Source: Anaeramoeba flamelloides
Lineage: Eukaryota > Metamonada > Anaeramoebidae
Assembly: GCA_027625915.1 (NCBI GenBank)
Contig: JANTQA010000057.1
Span: 6,138,001-6,202,000, forward strand
Direction of reading: 5' to 3'
DNA length: 64,000 nt
Position 1 is the first letter of the stretch, and each line of letters starts with the position of its first letter. Under the pieces are notes generated by a model. It was not told the origin of the DNA. It saw only the letters and a list, made by a program, of their open reading frames with translations, and made no database searches. Positions 10,325-21,027 of this stretch are shown here, piece after piece. The translations under genes and the position numbers were made by a program.

Positions 10325-10935
10325 ATTACAGTGTTCAAAATAATGTGAATCTATACAATAGTCCGTGTTTCAAAATATAATCTGAGCTTTTTTTTCTTCT
10401 TATTTCAATAATGGTATTTGAATTGTAAATGGGAAAAATTTTTCACTTCATTTTCAATTTCCTTTTCCATATTTTTTTTATAGCAAATCGAGAGATCCAT
10501 AAGGAAATATTTGTAAATTGGAGTCTTTGTAACAAAATGGAAATTCAAAACGAAGTGAAAAATTTTTTCACATTTATAATTCAAATACAAGTAGGACAAC
10601 CAATTTAATACACAGTAGTATACAATAAGTTCAAATCAATTTTGAAGGTAAAATTCTTGATTTTTTCAGAAAATGGTAAATTACGAATGAAGATTAGTTC
10701 ACTTTCTTTACATAATATTCTCAATTTTTTTGAAATTTGTTTTTTTTATGATTAATAAAAATATCATCACAAATTGACTTTATTTTGAGATAAATATTTC
10801 TAATTTTATCCTTTTTTATTTATAATTTCTATCCAAATAATAGTATTAAAACAGCCAATACCATATTTAATTACGGTTTATTGTTGGTTTCTTTATTGGT
10901 TGATGTATAGGTCTTCTATAACAAAAAATCATAGT
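10325..10935. repeat. Dispersed repeat family H, copy 1, interrupted by family B
   Basis: Starts near TCCGTGTTTCAAAATATAAT and continues after the family B insertion with GTTCAAATCAATTTTGAAGG, ending near GGTTGATGTATAGGTCTTC. The same order is seen, without the insertion, at 32728-33125. A reversed copy is at 22695-23060. Confidence 0.7.
10411..10591. mobile_element. MITE family B, copy inside family H
   Basis: Left arm ATGGTATTTGAATTGTAAAT, right arm ATTTATAATTCAAATACAAG. Internal boxes TTTTTCACTTCATTTTC and its inverse are preserved. The corresponding place in the family H copy near 32805 is unoccupied. Confidence 0.8.
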
Positions 10936-11369
10936 TTTTATTTTGAATCACCAATTTACTTTTCTAATCACTTTATTTTAATAACAGAACACTTTACTTT
11001 TCTTTGTTTAATAGATTAGGTTTTACAAAAAGTGAGTTAGAATTTGTGATCTCTTGAAAAAAAAAATGAAAAGGAAAAGTAAAAGTTCTTACAAATATTT
11101 TCCCAATTAAAAACAAAATATCAGTCACCAAAGAAGTTCAAAAATTGAAAATTTAAAGATTCCACCCTGTATTGCATGTATTCTTTTCAGAAACAAAGTT
11201 GTGGGTGATTATTCGGTTGCAAAGATTCAATAACTTATGAAGAGTTAAAATTGTTTCTCCTCCACGACTCTTATTTCAAAAAGAAATGTGAAAAAATTAT
11301 TACGTTATTTTCCTTAATTTTCCTTTTGTTATTCCGTTTAGGTAATAGGTCGAAAATGATTGTAATTTC

Positions 11370-11655
11370 TGTTAGATCTATCCTTTTGTTGAAGTGTCTT
11401 TTTCAGAGAACATTGATCCTTATTGGGTAAGATAAGAATCTTGAGATGAAAACTCTTTTAGAGAAATAATTAAAGAAAACATGAAAAAATTTTCTCCCCT
11501 TTCCTCTTCGAATATCGCTATGTAAATACCAGTTAATTTCCAAAAGATTTGACCAAAAGTACAATGAAAAACAATCTGTTTGTGTCCTAGAAAATTGGTA
11601 GAAAAAAGCACAAAGAAATATAATTTTTTCTACTTTGGGAAAAGTAATTTGCAAA
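11370..11655 (+). pseudogene. Degenerate copy related to the LINE-like sequence at 14.7 kb
   Basis: The block with ATTGATC, TATTGGGTAAG and TAAGAATCT is alignable with ATTGATCTGTATTGGGTGAG and following bases at 14754-14795. Neither copy keeps the same open frame over this block. I infer a decayed retroelement fragment; the match alone does not prove the family. Confidence 0.35.
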
Positions 11656-11912
11656 AATTGTAACTTTTTTCAAGAGATGAATAGAATTTTTTGTTTGCTC
11701 ATCAAAATCGGTGTAAAATATTTTTTCTTTATCTTGAAGGTTGGTTGTAATCCACCGATTGGATGAGATAGGATTTATTTAATTTTTTCGAAAAATACTA
11801 AAAAATATACAACTTTCAAAAACTCACCTGTTCTCAAACAGAAAAGAACAAATCGTTTACAATATGTTACATTTTCAATATTTTGTAAAAAGATCTAAGA
11901 ATTCCAAAAATA

Positions 11913-12078
11913 CTGGTATTTGAATTTTAAACTGGAAAAATTTTCACTTCATTTTCAATTTTTCTTTTTCAAATAAAGTTCACAAATTACAACCTACTTC
12001 TTTGGAGAACTCCGTTTGAAAAAGATAAAGGATGAAAAGGTAGTGAAAATATATTCCCATTTATAATTCAAATACCAG
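11913..12078. mobile_element. MITE family B, complete copy (166 bp, TA flanks)
   Basis: CTGGTATTTGAATTTTAAAC at the left and ATTTATAATTCAAATACCAG at the right, both bordered by TA (11911-11912 and 12079-12080). Subterminal inverted boxes CACTTCATTTTCAAT and GGATGAAAAGGTAGTGAAAA complete the palindrome. This is the best-preserved member of the family in the window. Confidence 0.85.
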
Positions 12079-12537
12079 TATTGCATCTAATGAAGAGAGT
12101 TAGGTTCAAAAGAGACTGAACTAACAAAATGTTTGGGGTGAATTAATGGAATGAGGAGACATTTTGGGTTAAATGAGAGAAAAAAACTTACTTTTTAATT
12201 GTTTACAATTTGTTTTTCTCTTTCAAAAATTAAACAAAATAAAAACTTTATTAGATTTACTCAAAAAAAATGCAATTTGGATTTTTTTGCAAAAGGGTTT
12301 GTGTTGAGGGAGTTTTGAGAACAATTTATATTAATGGTTCTTTTGAATAAGATGAGAGAGAAAGAGGAAGTTGTAGATTCAGGAAAACACGAAACAAAGA
12401 AACAAAAAAGATAAAATGGACGGCTGTCTCAAAAAGTAAAGAAATGGCATCCTCAAAACCAAGTTGAGAACTTTTTTTACAAACACCCAGACAATTTTTA
12501 TTATTTTTTATTAGTTGCCTTTGTTTATTTGAAGGAA
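12079..12537. other. Intergenic, upstream of the GPCR gene
   Basis: Moderately AT-rich with no repeat I recognise. It should contain the promoter of the receptor gene at 12538, but I cannot identify a specific element. Confidence 0.4.
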
Positions 12538-15500
12538 ATGGTTTTTATTCTTTTGTCAGCAGAAACAGCAACAGTGCTAGCAATCACAACGTCTGTTCTG
12601 TCTTTAATTGGTTCCTTGGTCATTGTGATCTTGGGTGTGCGCTTTCCAGATTTTCGAAACAATTTCTTCAGGAGGCTTGTCTTTCTTCTTTCGATTTACG
12701 ACGCTATGCTGTCCTTCCTGTTCATTATCCCTGGATCGTCAAGCAGCGGATTTTGTGTTTTCCAAGGCTATGCCCTGGTGTGGCTAGCAGCGATGCCACC
12801 ATATTTTTCTTTATGCATTGCAATTATTACTTACATCCATATTTCAAAGAACTGGGGTGTTGAGCGTTTACAAAAATTGATGAAAAAATTACATCTCATT
12901 TCGAACATCCTTTGCTTGTTACTTACAATTTTGGCAATATCCTTAGCAGATTCTCACAAATTCCCAAACTCACATTGGTAAGATTTTTTTTTTTTTCTTC
13001 CTTGTTCTTTTTGTTTATTGATTCCCAGGCCGGTTTCTTTCATCTGCCAAAACTTCAATACAATTCTGAAAAACTTCATTTAACATTCGTTATTTTAGTT
13101 GTTTCACTTGAAAGTGAATGAAGAATGAATTCTTAACATCCAATTAAGAACGTTTTGGGGTTTTGCTTTTATGAAAAATTTCATTTTTTCATCTGCTTGC
13201 CTTTATCATTTACTCTTCCACAACTCTCATTCTCCCTCTCGTCAGTCTAAAAAGGCCAAACTTTCGAATAACTTTTTCAAAAAAAAAAGTGCTTTTGCAT
13301 TCTTGCTCTAACCAAAAATAAAAATTTATTTTTTTTTTGTAATATTTTTGAAAAAAACTCGTTAAATCTTGGATCTGTTTCAAATTCTGGAGTAGTCACA
13401 GCAAACACAAAATATGAAAAACAACAAACAAAAAAATTAAACCTATCAGACAAGAACAAAAAAGAAAAAAAAAATTTGCTTTCAAAAATTCGAAAAGTAA
13501 AAAGATAATCGTGTTAATCACCAAACTCACATTTATTTTTTTTGTTTTAAAGACTGGGATCATTGTTAAATTCCAAATACTGATAAATTCTGAAAAATTT
13601 CAAAATATTTTGGTTCATTTTCCTTTTTGTTCAAACCAAATAAACAATTCTTTCTAAAGTATTCTTTACACTGAGTGTCGCGAAGATCAACGAACCCGAC
13701 AATGCTTCTTTAAATTTAAACCACTAAATACTTTATTTCAAAGCTAAGGCCTAAAAAATTTCCAAAAGGAAAATGAAAAATGAAGAAAAAAAGTTTGTGA
13801 ACATTTATTTAAATTTATCACTATTTTCATGATATTTTTGCCAACTTTGAAAAAATTTGACTTCATAAAAATCAAAAGCAATTTCAGAGAGAGTTTTCCT
13901 AGACTGTGAGATTAGTGATTTCAGAAATTGCTTCCTAAATTGAAAAAAAAAAAAAAAAAGCACGTATTTCATCTAGCATTTGAAATTCTAAACGGGATAT
14001 AATTTCAGTTGATTTTATTTTTTTCACTTCTGAAATATTCTCTTCGTTTAGAATTCCTAGCTTATCCAATACGCATCGAATGTTGTAACAAAAAAAAAAC
14101 GGGGCCAATACGATAAATAGAGATCACAAATTAATAATTGGTTTCTTTGTAATTTATTGTTTGAAAAAAAAAGAATGACAGTTGTGGAAAAAAAGTGAAA
14201 AAGGGAAAAAAAGCTGAAACATGGTTTTTAATTGTGAACATTAATAGAACCTGAAAACGAAAACCAAAACCAATTAAAAGAAGAAACCAATTAAATCCAA
14301 AATATAATCCATTATATTATTTTCAATCAAACCAACAAATACAATTTAAGTCTACTTTCTTATCGAAATTGTACGTGTGGTTTTGGAGATCTCAAAAATA
14401 GTCAAATTTTTAATAATTGATTAATTAAAGAATCAGTACCAAAAGATAGTATTTAAAAAACTGTTATTGTGCAGAATACTTCATTTTGTCTTTATTTATT
14501 TATTTTGTCTTTTATTAATTGATCTTACTTTTCATTTTCAGGATCTATTAATGTTCACAATTAAAAACCGTTTTTCAGCTTTTTTTCCCGGTTTCACTTT
14601 TTTTCCACAAGGGTAATTCGAAAACGAAGTGAAAAATTTTTTTAATTTATTATTCAAATACCAGTATTTTATTTTTAGCAAATAGAGTGCCCGAAGAAAC
14701 CGATTAAAAATTCTGATCTGTATTTATTTGTTTGGACCCTTTTTATGTCCCATATTGATCTGTATTGGGTGAGCTAAGAATTCTAAATGAAACTCAGATT
14801 TCAAAAATTTCCATCTATTTATTTGAAAACTCAATTTGTAAAAAAAAATTGGAAAATAAGAACAAGTACACATTTTTACCTATTTATTATCCAAATGTGA
14901 ATAGTACAACCATTCTAAGTGCTATGAAAACCATTAAAAACAATCAAAAAATCTCAAAAAGTTGGGAGTGTCAGAAACATTTCAAAACAATTCAAGAAGA
15001 TAGCACTTTCAGCATGGAAAAAAAATACAAAGACACTGAAAACGGAGAACTTCTCCCATCTTATTGAAATGTAGAGAATTTAGTAATAGTCTACAGGTAT
15101 ACTTATATGTTTAATAAATTTAAAACAGATAAATGCATTTTTTGTGATACATTAATCGAAGATATACCTCACACGTTATTGGAATACAGAACCTATAACA
15201 GAATGAGGACAGAGTGGTTAATAGACTTTGTCAAACTTGAATTCCTATTTCTTTTAAAAAATCAACAAAAGAAAATTCTAGAAAAAAATAAAAAACTTAA
15301 AAAGAAAATTCTTGAAAAAATAAAGAAATTAATAAAAGTAAAAAATACTTACAAGCTACAGGCCAACAGAAATTATAAATATATATATATATATATATAT
15401 ACAGTCAACTACCAAGTTTCTAAAAAACTGCTTTCATATGAGAGCAACAGGCTTCGGCTCAATTGCGGCTACAATAAATAAAGAAACAGTACAGCCATTT

Positions 15501-17247
15501 TGAAAAAATGAATAAAGCATGTGCAATAATCCCTGTCGGCAAAAGTTTTTGTGTTTTTGAAAATATCAAGTTTTTTTTTTTTTTTGGAAATAATTATGAT
15601 ATTTTTTTCCATAAAGAGGATTTTTTTATTATCGACAGAGATAATTAAACAGTATACGGAAAACGACACAAAAAGCGAGTATTTCGAAAAGAACAACTTT
15701 TTTTTTTGGCGAGGAACATACTTTTGTGTAACTAAATTGGTGAACATATTTCAATATGTTTTAGATCAAAATGTCAAAAAGTTGAATTTTATGAAATTAA
15801 ATCGGCACATCACCAAAAAGACACAATTGTAAGATAATATACAACAAATGCTATTTTTCAGATTGTTCTAATGTATTTAAAGCACTCAAATTTCCAAATC
15901 ACTGATCACGCCAATGATTAATGATTTTAAGGAGCTTTGGTATTTGCTAAGAGGCTTTTGAGGTTTTTTGTGTATGCAAAATTCATTTTTTTTTTATTGC
16001 ATCTTTCATTGAATGTTATTAACAGCGTGTCTAGAAAAAGACATACATTATCACAACCAAATGCATCTATTACAGTTTCACGGGAAACGAAAACGAGAAG
16101 GAGGACGTGGCCATGGAGGAGGAGACAGATTGCAATCGAAAATAAAAATCAAGTCTAAATTATTTTAATTACTGATAAATTCAAAGAAAAAAAGAAAAAA
16201 ATTTGTCTCAAAAGTTCAAAAAGGAAAAATCATATTAGATGCAGTTTTCATTTATAATAGGCTTTATGAAAGTTTTTGTTTATTTAAACTAGAGATTAAT
16301 CAGTGAAATATTTTTGGAATTTGAAATAAAAATTTTCATATTTATGAATTGGAAAATGTCAGTAATTCTTGTCTTTTTCTCGAAAAGAAAAAAAAAAAAA
16401 AATTAATAATAAAATTTAAAAATCTCTTTCTTTTGATAAATTAAAAGAATTTTAAATAATTGTTGAATCACCACACCTAATTAATACTAAATAATAAAGT
16501 GAATTTTAAAAAATAAGTAAAGTCATTTTCAAAAAGTTGTAAAACATAAAAATACCAAGAATTCAACCCCCAAATATTCTATACAAGCTGTTCAACCTTT
16601 TTATAGATTCCTTTTAAAAAATTGCGACTTTTCACTTTTTGGAAATGACTAGATCCTAAAATTTTCTTCTTATTGTTCCTTTATTTTAAAAAAAATCAAC
16701 CTATTTGCCGAATATAACTAAAATAAAATTTATTTTTCTCTTTACTTATATATATATATATATATATATATTATTCTATGTTCTGATTAATTACAGGTGT
16801 TTTATAGAAGGCCAAGCAATTTTGGGAGTATGGTATTCGTTTATATGGATTTGTACAATCGTATCATGTGTATTATATATTTTAATTATTCATTTTATTC
16901 GAAAAATTTATAAAACTGTTCAAGAATTAACAAATATTAAGGACATTAAAAAACAAAAGGAAAATTTAAAGGTCCAATTAAGAATGTCAACAATCCCCCT
17001 CTCACTGATTTTAACTTGGACGATTGCATCTGTAAGGAGAGCACGTGAAATTTTTTCACCAGATTCAGAACAAAACTCTACATTAAATATCCTACATTCT
17101 TTAACAAATCCAATGCAAGGGTTTTATGATTGTATTGTGTTTGTTATACTTAGTTCTTATTCCCGAAGAAGAGTAAAACAACTTTTGCACTGCGAACAAC
17201 CAGGTTCATCAGAAGCCACTTCAATGGAAACCGATTCACAACTCTAA
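12538..17247 (+). CDS. cAMP-receptor-like seven-helix GPCR (two exons)
   Basis: Exons 12538-12977 and 16797-17247 give 296 residues. The donor is TG|GTAAGA and the acceptor is TTACAG|G; the split codon makes Trp and creates SHWCFIEG. That is the extracellular-loop-2 Cys motif of the Dictyostelium cAR/Crl receptor class. Helices in order: TM1 around TVLAITTSVLSLIGSLVIVI, TM2 around LVFLLSIYDAMLSFLFII, TM3 from CVFQGYALVW with its Cys, TM4 around NILCLLLTILAISLA, TM5 around ILGVWYSFIWICTIVSCVLY, TM6 around MSTIPLSLILTWTIASV, TM7 with LTNPMQGFYDCIVF. A short cytoplasmic tail (about 30 residues) ends in Ser/Thr residues. Protein is expected in the plasma membrane, coupling to a heterotrimeric G protein; ligand unknown. 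I start at ATG 12538 because no ATG precedes it in frame. Exon 1 is richer in G and C than exon 2. Confidence 0.9.
14181..14610. mobile_element. Inverted-repeat element M (430 bp)
   Basis: Left arm from GTTGTGGAAAAAAAGTGAAA to GTGAACATTAATAG; the right arm is its inverse, starting CTATTAATGTTCACAATTAA. Arms are about 67 bp with few mismatches. Inverted and direct relatives of the interior (for example TGTTATTGTGC and AATATAATCCATTATATTAT) are at 23830-24190 and 33190-33500. Confidence 0.8.
14612..14664. mobile_element. MITE family B, solitary right arm
   Basis: AACGAAGTGAAAAATTTT followed by TATTCAAATACCAG and a TA flank. Only the right half is present, directly abutting the end of element M. 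Confidence 0.7.
14700..15481 (+). pseudogene. LINE-like reverse-transcriptase 3' end fragment
   Basis: The frame from about 15107 encodes CIFCDTLIEDIPHTLLEY followed by RTYNRMRTEW. This is the pattern of the C-terminal zinc knuckle of non-LTR retrotransposon polymerases: CxxC, a short spacer, then H-x4-C followed by Y and R. The last Cys is replaced by Tyr. A second open stretch at 14765-15067 precedes it, with stop codons between the two, so the piece is broken. It is inside the GPCR intron on the sense strand. The 56691-57014 fragment carries the same motif with all metal ligands kept. Confidence 0.55.
15937..16160 (+). other. GC-richer island with RGG-like reading frame, unidentified
   Basis: Around 16070-16150 one frame reads KREGGRGHGGGDR, after a CTATTACAG that could serve as an acceptor. 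Composition and codon pattern differ from the surrounding intron. It could be a fragment of an RNA-binding protein pseudogene or a small nested exon. I do not recognise a family and see no full gene. Confidence 0.3.
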
Positions 17248-19051
17248 TTTTAATTTTATTATGAAGATTCAGATATTTTTCTGTATTTATTCAATTAATT
17301 TTTATTTTTCTCACCATTTCTGCCACTGCCTTTTTCTTTATTGGTCTCTTTCTCTTTTTCCATTTCATTTAATTATTGTTTTCCCTTAAAACTATTTTGT
17401 TTATTTTTTATTTTCTTTTTACATTGTTTATTTTAAATACCCTAATTTTTAAAATAAGTAATTTTCAATTTATTTAAACTGCTTTGAAAAATATAAATAA
17501 TTATTTAATTTTTATAAATCATATTAATTCTTTTAATTTTAACAATTCATTTAAAGCACCAGTAAAGGTATACAAGGTACAGTTTCTCTTCTCCTGTTCA
17601 AAACATTTTTTGTCAAATGTATTATTTTCAGATTCATTCAACATCCTTCCTTAGTTAAATTAAAAGAGTAGAAAAATAAAAGCAGGATGTGATTAAAATG
17701 ATGAGTATATATATATATATATATATAAACTCTTTTTCAAATAAAAGGGAAAAAAAAATTTCAAGAATTATTCTTAATTGAATCAAATAAATTGTAGTAT
17801 CATTCTAAAACATAAAAAACACTTTAAAAAACATAAAAAAACACTCAACTGAATATTTAAAACTCATTAAAAACAAACAATAAAAAATTAAAATTAAATA
17901 TTTTAAAAATTGGTGTATAGTTTTATTTGAAATGAGAAATCTCGTTTTGTAAATTGTAAAGAAAAAAAATTATAAAATCAATAACAACCTTAGAATAAGT
18001 CCAATTGGGAAAAAGTTCTTTACAAGTCATTGATAACTCTTTACAAGTCAAACATTTCTTTAAAGTCTCATTTTAAAGATAAAGCCACGATTCATTTGGT
18101 TCTTATGTTGGAATTGTTTTTTTTTCTTTATTTTCTCTTTTCTTTGTTACATGAATCAATCCAATACTGTTCTTTCTTAATTCCTACATCTAGCTCATTT
18201 AAAATCAAACTTAAACTGTTTTTATTTTCTATACTGTCAGATTATTTCCAAATTGTTTTCTTATTATCTTGCTTTTTCATTTTCCAATTGTTCAATATCC
18301 AAAAATTAAAAAACAAAAAATGAAAAAGTGAATAATTAAAATGAAAATCACTAATAAGTAATTATCTTATTCACAATCAAATTCAATAGTATTGACGAGT
18401 GTGGAGGTGTGCCATCTTGTTTGAAAAAGATTTTATTTTATTGAATTTTGATTTATAAAAGTTGGATCAAACCGAAAATTTTTTGAAAAAGAAAAGAGAA
18501 AAAGTTAAAAATTAAATACGAATATTCTGTTTTATATTTTTTTAAAAATATTACCAAGTAAAGGTTGGGTGGAAACTTCCCTATTTTCCCTTTTTTCAAT
18601 TATTGCTGTTTTTTCCTTTTTGTTACTTTTTTATCTTTTTCTTCTTGTTTTTATTTTTACCAATATTGTGACCAGTCATTTTTTTTTATTATCAAGCAAA
18701 TATCTATCCAACTCTAAATTATTTAAATATTCATGTCTTTTTTCAGAACAAGAAAATTACAAAATAATTTCCTCTATTTTTTAGATTAATTTTTTTTTTT
18801 TTAGCCCTGAATTGATCTTTTTTCTTGACTGTAATAAATCACAAAAAAAAAAAAATAAAAATTAATATTTTTTTTGAAAAATACAAGTAATTTTCAAAAA
18901 CGAAAAAAACAATTTTTCAAGGAAAAGTTATTCCTTAAAATTTGTTTCAAAATACAAAATGGTTTGATTTTAAGTAGATATTTTTTTTTTTTGAACATTC
19001 TTTAATTTCATTTTTCTTTTAAAACTAAATACAGGGTAAAATATTTGCAAA
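17248..19051. other. Intergenic, downstream of the GPCR gene
   Basis: Pyrimidine-rich 3' flank, a (TA)n tract at about 17706-17727, then AT-rich sequence. Frames such as those at 18030-18323 are Phe/Leu/Ser-rich by-products of T-rich sequence. No gene or clear repeat seen. Confidence 0.5.
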
Positions 19052-19398
19052 TCGCTACTTCAGGAATATTCACTTTTAATCAGTGGTTTATCATGTAAAA
19101 ATTATTAATAATGATTTTAGGCTAATTTTATTCTATTAATATATATTTGGCGGGAATTAAATAATTAACTAATATACTAACAGTTCGAATTTAAAGTGAT
19201 AAAATTCATCTCCTTATCAGATATCGGTTTATCGAAAATTACCTATTTATTGAAAAATTCAAATTCAAAAAATTTAACTTTTATACTAAAGTTCATAAAA
19301 GAAAAACTAAATTAAAATAGTAAAATTGGTTATTTTTAAGTTGGTTAATAAAAAATTATCATTAGGTAACAAACAGAATATTTCCCTGAAGTAGAGAT
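19052..19398. mobile_element. Inverted-repeat element L (~345 bp)
   Basis: CGCTACTTCAGGAATATTC at the left is inverted as GAATATTTCCCTGAAGTAGAG at the right. The termini are about 18-20 bp with small mismatches. The interior is AT-rich and non-coding. Only one copy was recognised here. Confidence 0.55.
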
Positions 19399-19830
19399 AA
19401 TTAATTTTATAATATCTTATTAAACTCAATTATAATGTGAATTTAGAAAGGTCTTAAAAATATAATTAATCATATATCACTTTTCAGAACAATACAATTA
19501 GTTTATTTGTAAGTTATCACTTTAAGAAAAATAATCAAAGATACTGTTCAATATTCAAATGATATTTTTTAGATGTGAAAATTTGTTTTATTTCCCTTTA
19601 TATATTAAAAACAAAATGTTTTTCATAAGTTGTATAACCCTAAATAGACTTGAAAAGAGAAAGAAAAAACATTTTTTTTTATTTTTGAAAAACAACTGTT
19701 TTTATGTTTGTAATATACTTGATTTTTTCTTGAAATTAACCATTTCTTGTTTACTCTTAAAACAGTATTTTTTTATTTTCATTTTTTATAATTTTTTGAT
19801 AAATGACTCTTGAAACACAAATAATATGTA

Positions 19831-20024
19831 CAGTCGGTTCCATTTTGAAGACACAAACTTTCAAGGAAATTTAAGGTATAAAAATTTCTCAAATTAAAGC
19901 ACATAATTCAAATTCTAGTAAAATAATTTGTATCAAAAAAAATTCCAAAAAATTTCCCCAATTTGAGATTTTTATGTGACTTAAATTTGGTTGAAAGTTT
20001 CTCTCTTAAAAATGAAAATGAATG
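19831..20024. mobile_element. MITE family A, diverged copy
   Basis: Starts CAGTCGGTTCCATTTTGAAG after a TA and ends AATGAAAATGAATG before a TA. Arms are clearly related to 8929-9124 but carry many substitutions. Confidence 0.8.
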
Positions 20025-21027
20025 TATCAATTAATTTAGTAATATATGTCTTAATTTTTTCCTCCTAATTTACAAATTGAAAAACTCAAAAAAGAAATAA
20101 AATATCAAAAATCTCAAAAAAAACTTTACCAACTTTTTTGGAAATATCTTAAACCAAAAAAATTTGGAAAAGAGAAATTATAATTTTATTCTATTAATTC
20201 TAAAATTAATATGTTTATCAATGAAAGTTCAAACATAAAAAATTACAACCAAAAATATAAACACGGAAATTGTAATTAAAGAAAAAAGAATTACAAAAAC
20301 TTTTGTGAATATTTACTCAAAAAAAGAAAAACTTTGATACAATTTTGATATATCGAAAAAAAAACAAAAAATTTGATATATATTTTGAAAAATTAACAAA
20401 AATTGTAAACAAAATCAATTCACAATTGAAAAATTTTCATGAATAGTTCAATGGGTGTATCTTGAAAATTTATTTTTTTGAGATATGCTATTGAATACAG
20501 AATTTGATATTGTATCAGAACAAGAAGAAAAAAAAAGCATAAATCTTTAATCAAAACATGCCCTTTCTTTTCTCCAAAAAGGTGTTATTAACTACAGTGA
20601 ATCTGTTTAAATTAGAACCAATAATAACACTAATCGTTCAATTCGTAAAAGTTTTAATTACTTTATGAAATTCTTCAAATTATCAGAAAACAAAGAGAAA
20701 GTCCTTGCCTTCAAAAAACTGGACTAATCCTTGATCTATGAAAACTATTTTATATTCTCAATCTATATTATATAACGATGATTCTTGGATATCCATTGAC
20801 TCTAAAATAGACACCTTTTATCAAAATCTGAATAAAAATAACAATTGGTTTTTTTCGTTTAATTTCGTTAAATGTTTTGGTTTCAAATTAAGTCCTGATT
20901 GATCAACAAAGATCAGTTTCATTAAAAAAAAACATCTCACATTGTAACTTTAGAAAGAAAATGGGGATTGGAAAAGATTTGTGAATTATTTTTTCTTATT
21001 GTCAAAATTGTCTTTTTCAAAGAAGAA
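20025..21027. other. Intergenic, upstream of the ankyrin gene
   Basis: AT-rich. A TGATCA palindrome lies near 20898. An ATG at 20961 opens only a seven-codon frame. In the ankyrin frame, upstream codons are open back to about 20968 but without an ATG before 21028. Confidence 0.45.

Larger units (their letters stand above)
12978..16796 (+). other. 3.8 kb intron of the GPCR gene
   Basis: Phase-2 intron with GTAAGA donor and a (TA)n tract before the ACAG acceptor. It contains an inverted-repeat element (14181-14610), half of a family B MITE (14612-14664), a LINE-like fragment (14700-15481), and a GC-richer island near 15937-16160. The rest, including 12978-14180, is simple AT-rich sequence with no exon I could place. 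An internal exon is not needed, since the joined protein matches the family without a gap. Confidence 0.8.

Noticed and set aside
12529-12537. TTG as start of the GPCR gene
   Set aside because: A TTG precedes the ATG at 12538 in frame, but nothing suggests non-ATG initiation in this nuclear genome, and the ATG already precedes TM1.
15551-15832. 93-codon frame downstream of the LINE-like fragment
   Set aside because: It includes poly-Phe from a T-run and no family pattern; a further decayed part of the retroelement is possible but not shown.
18030-18323. 97-codon frame rich in Phe, Leu and Ser
   Set aside because: Composition follows T-rich DNA; there is no membrane-protein pattern of conserved positions and no splice or neighbour context.
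20968-21027. Upstream extension of the ankyrin protein from a TTG
   Set aside because: The extra 20 codons have no ATG and a hydrophobic, non-ankyrin sequence; ATG 21028 is the first proper start.
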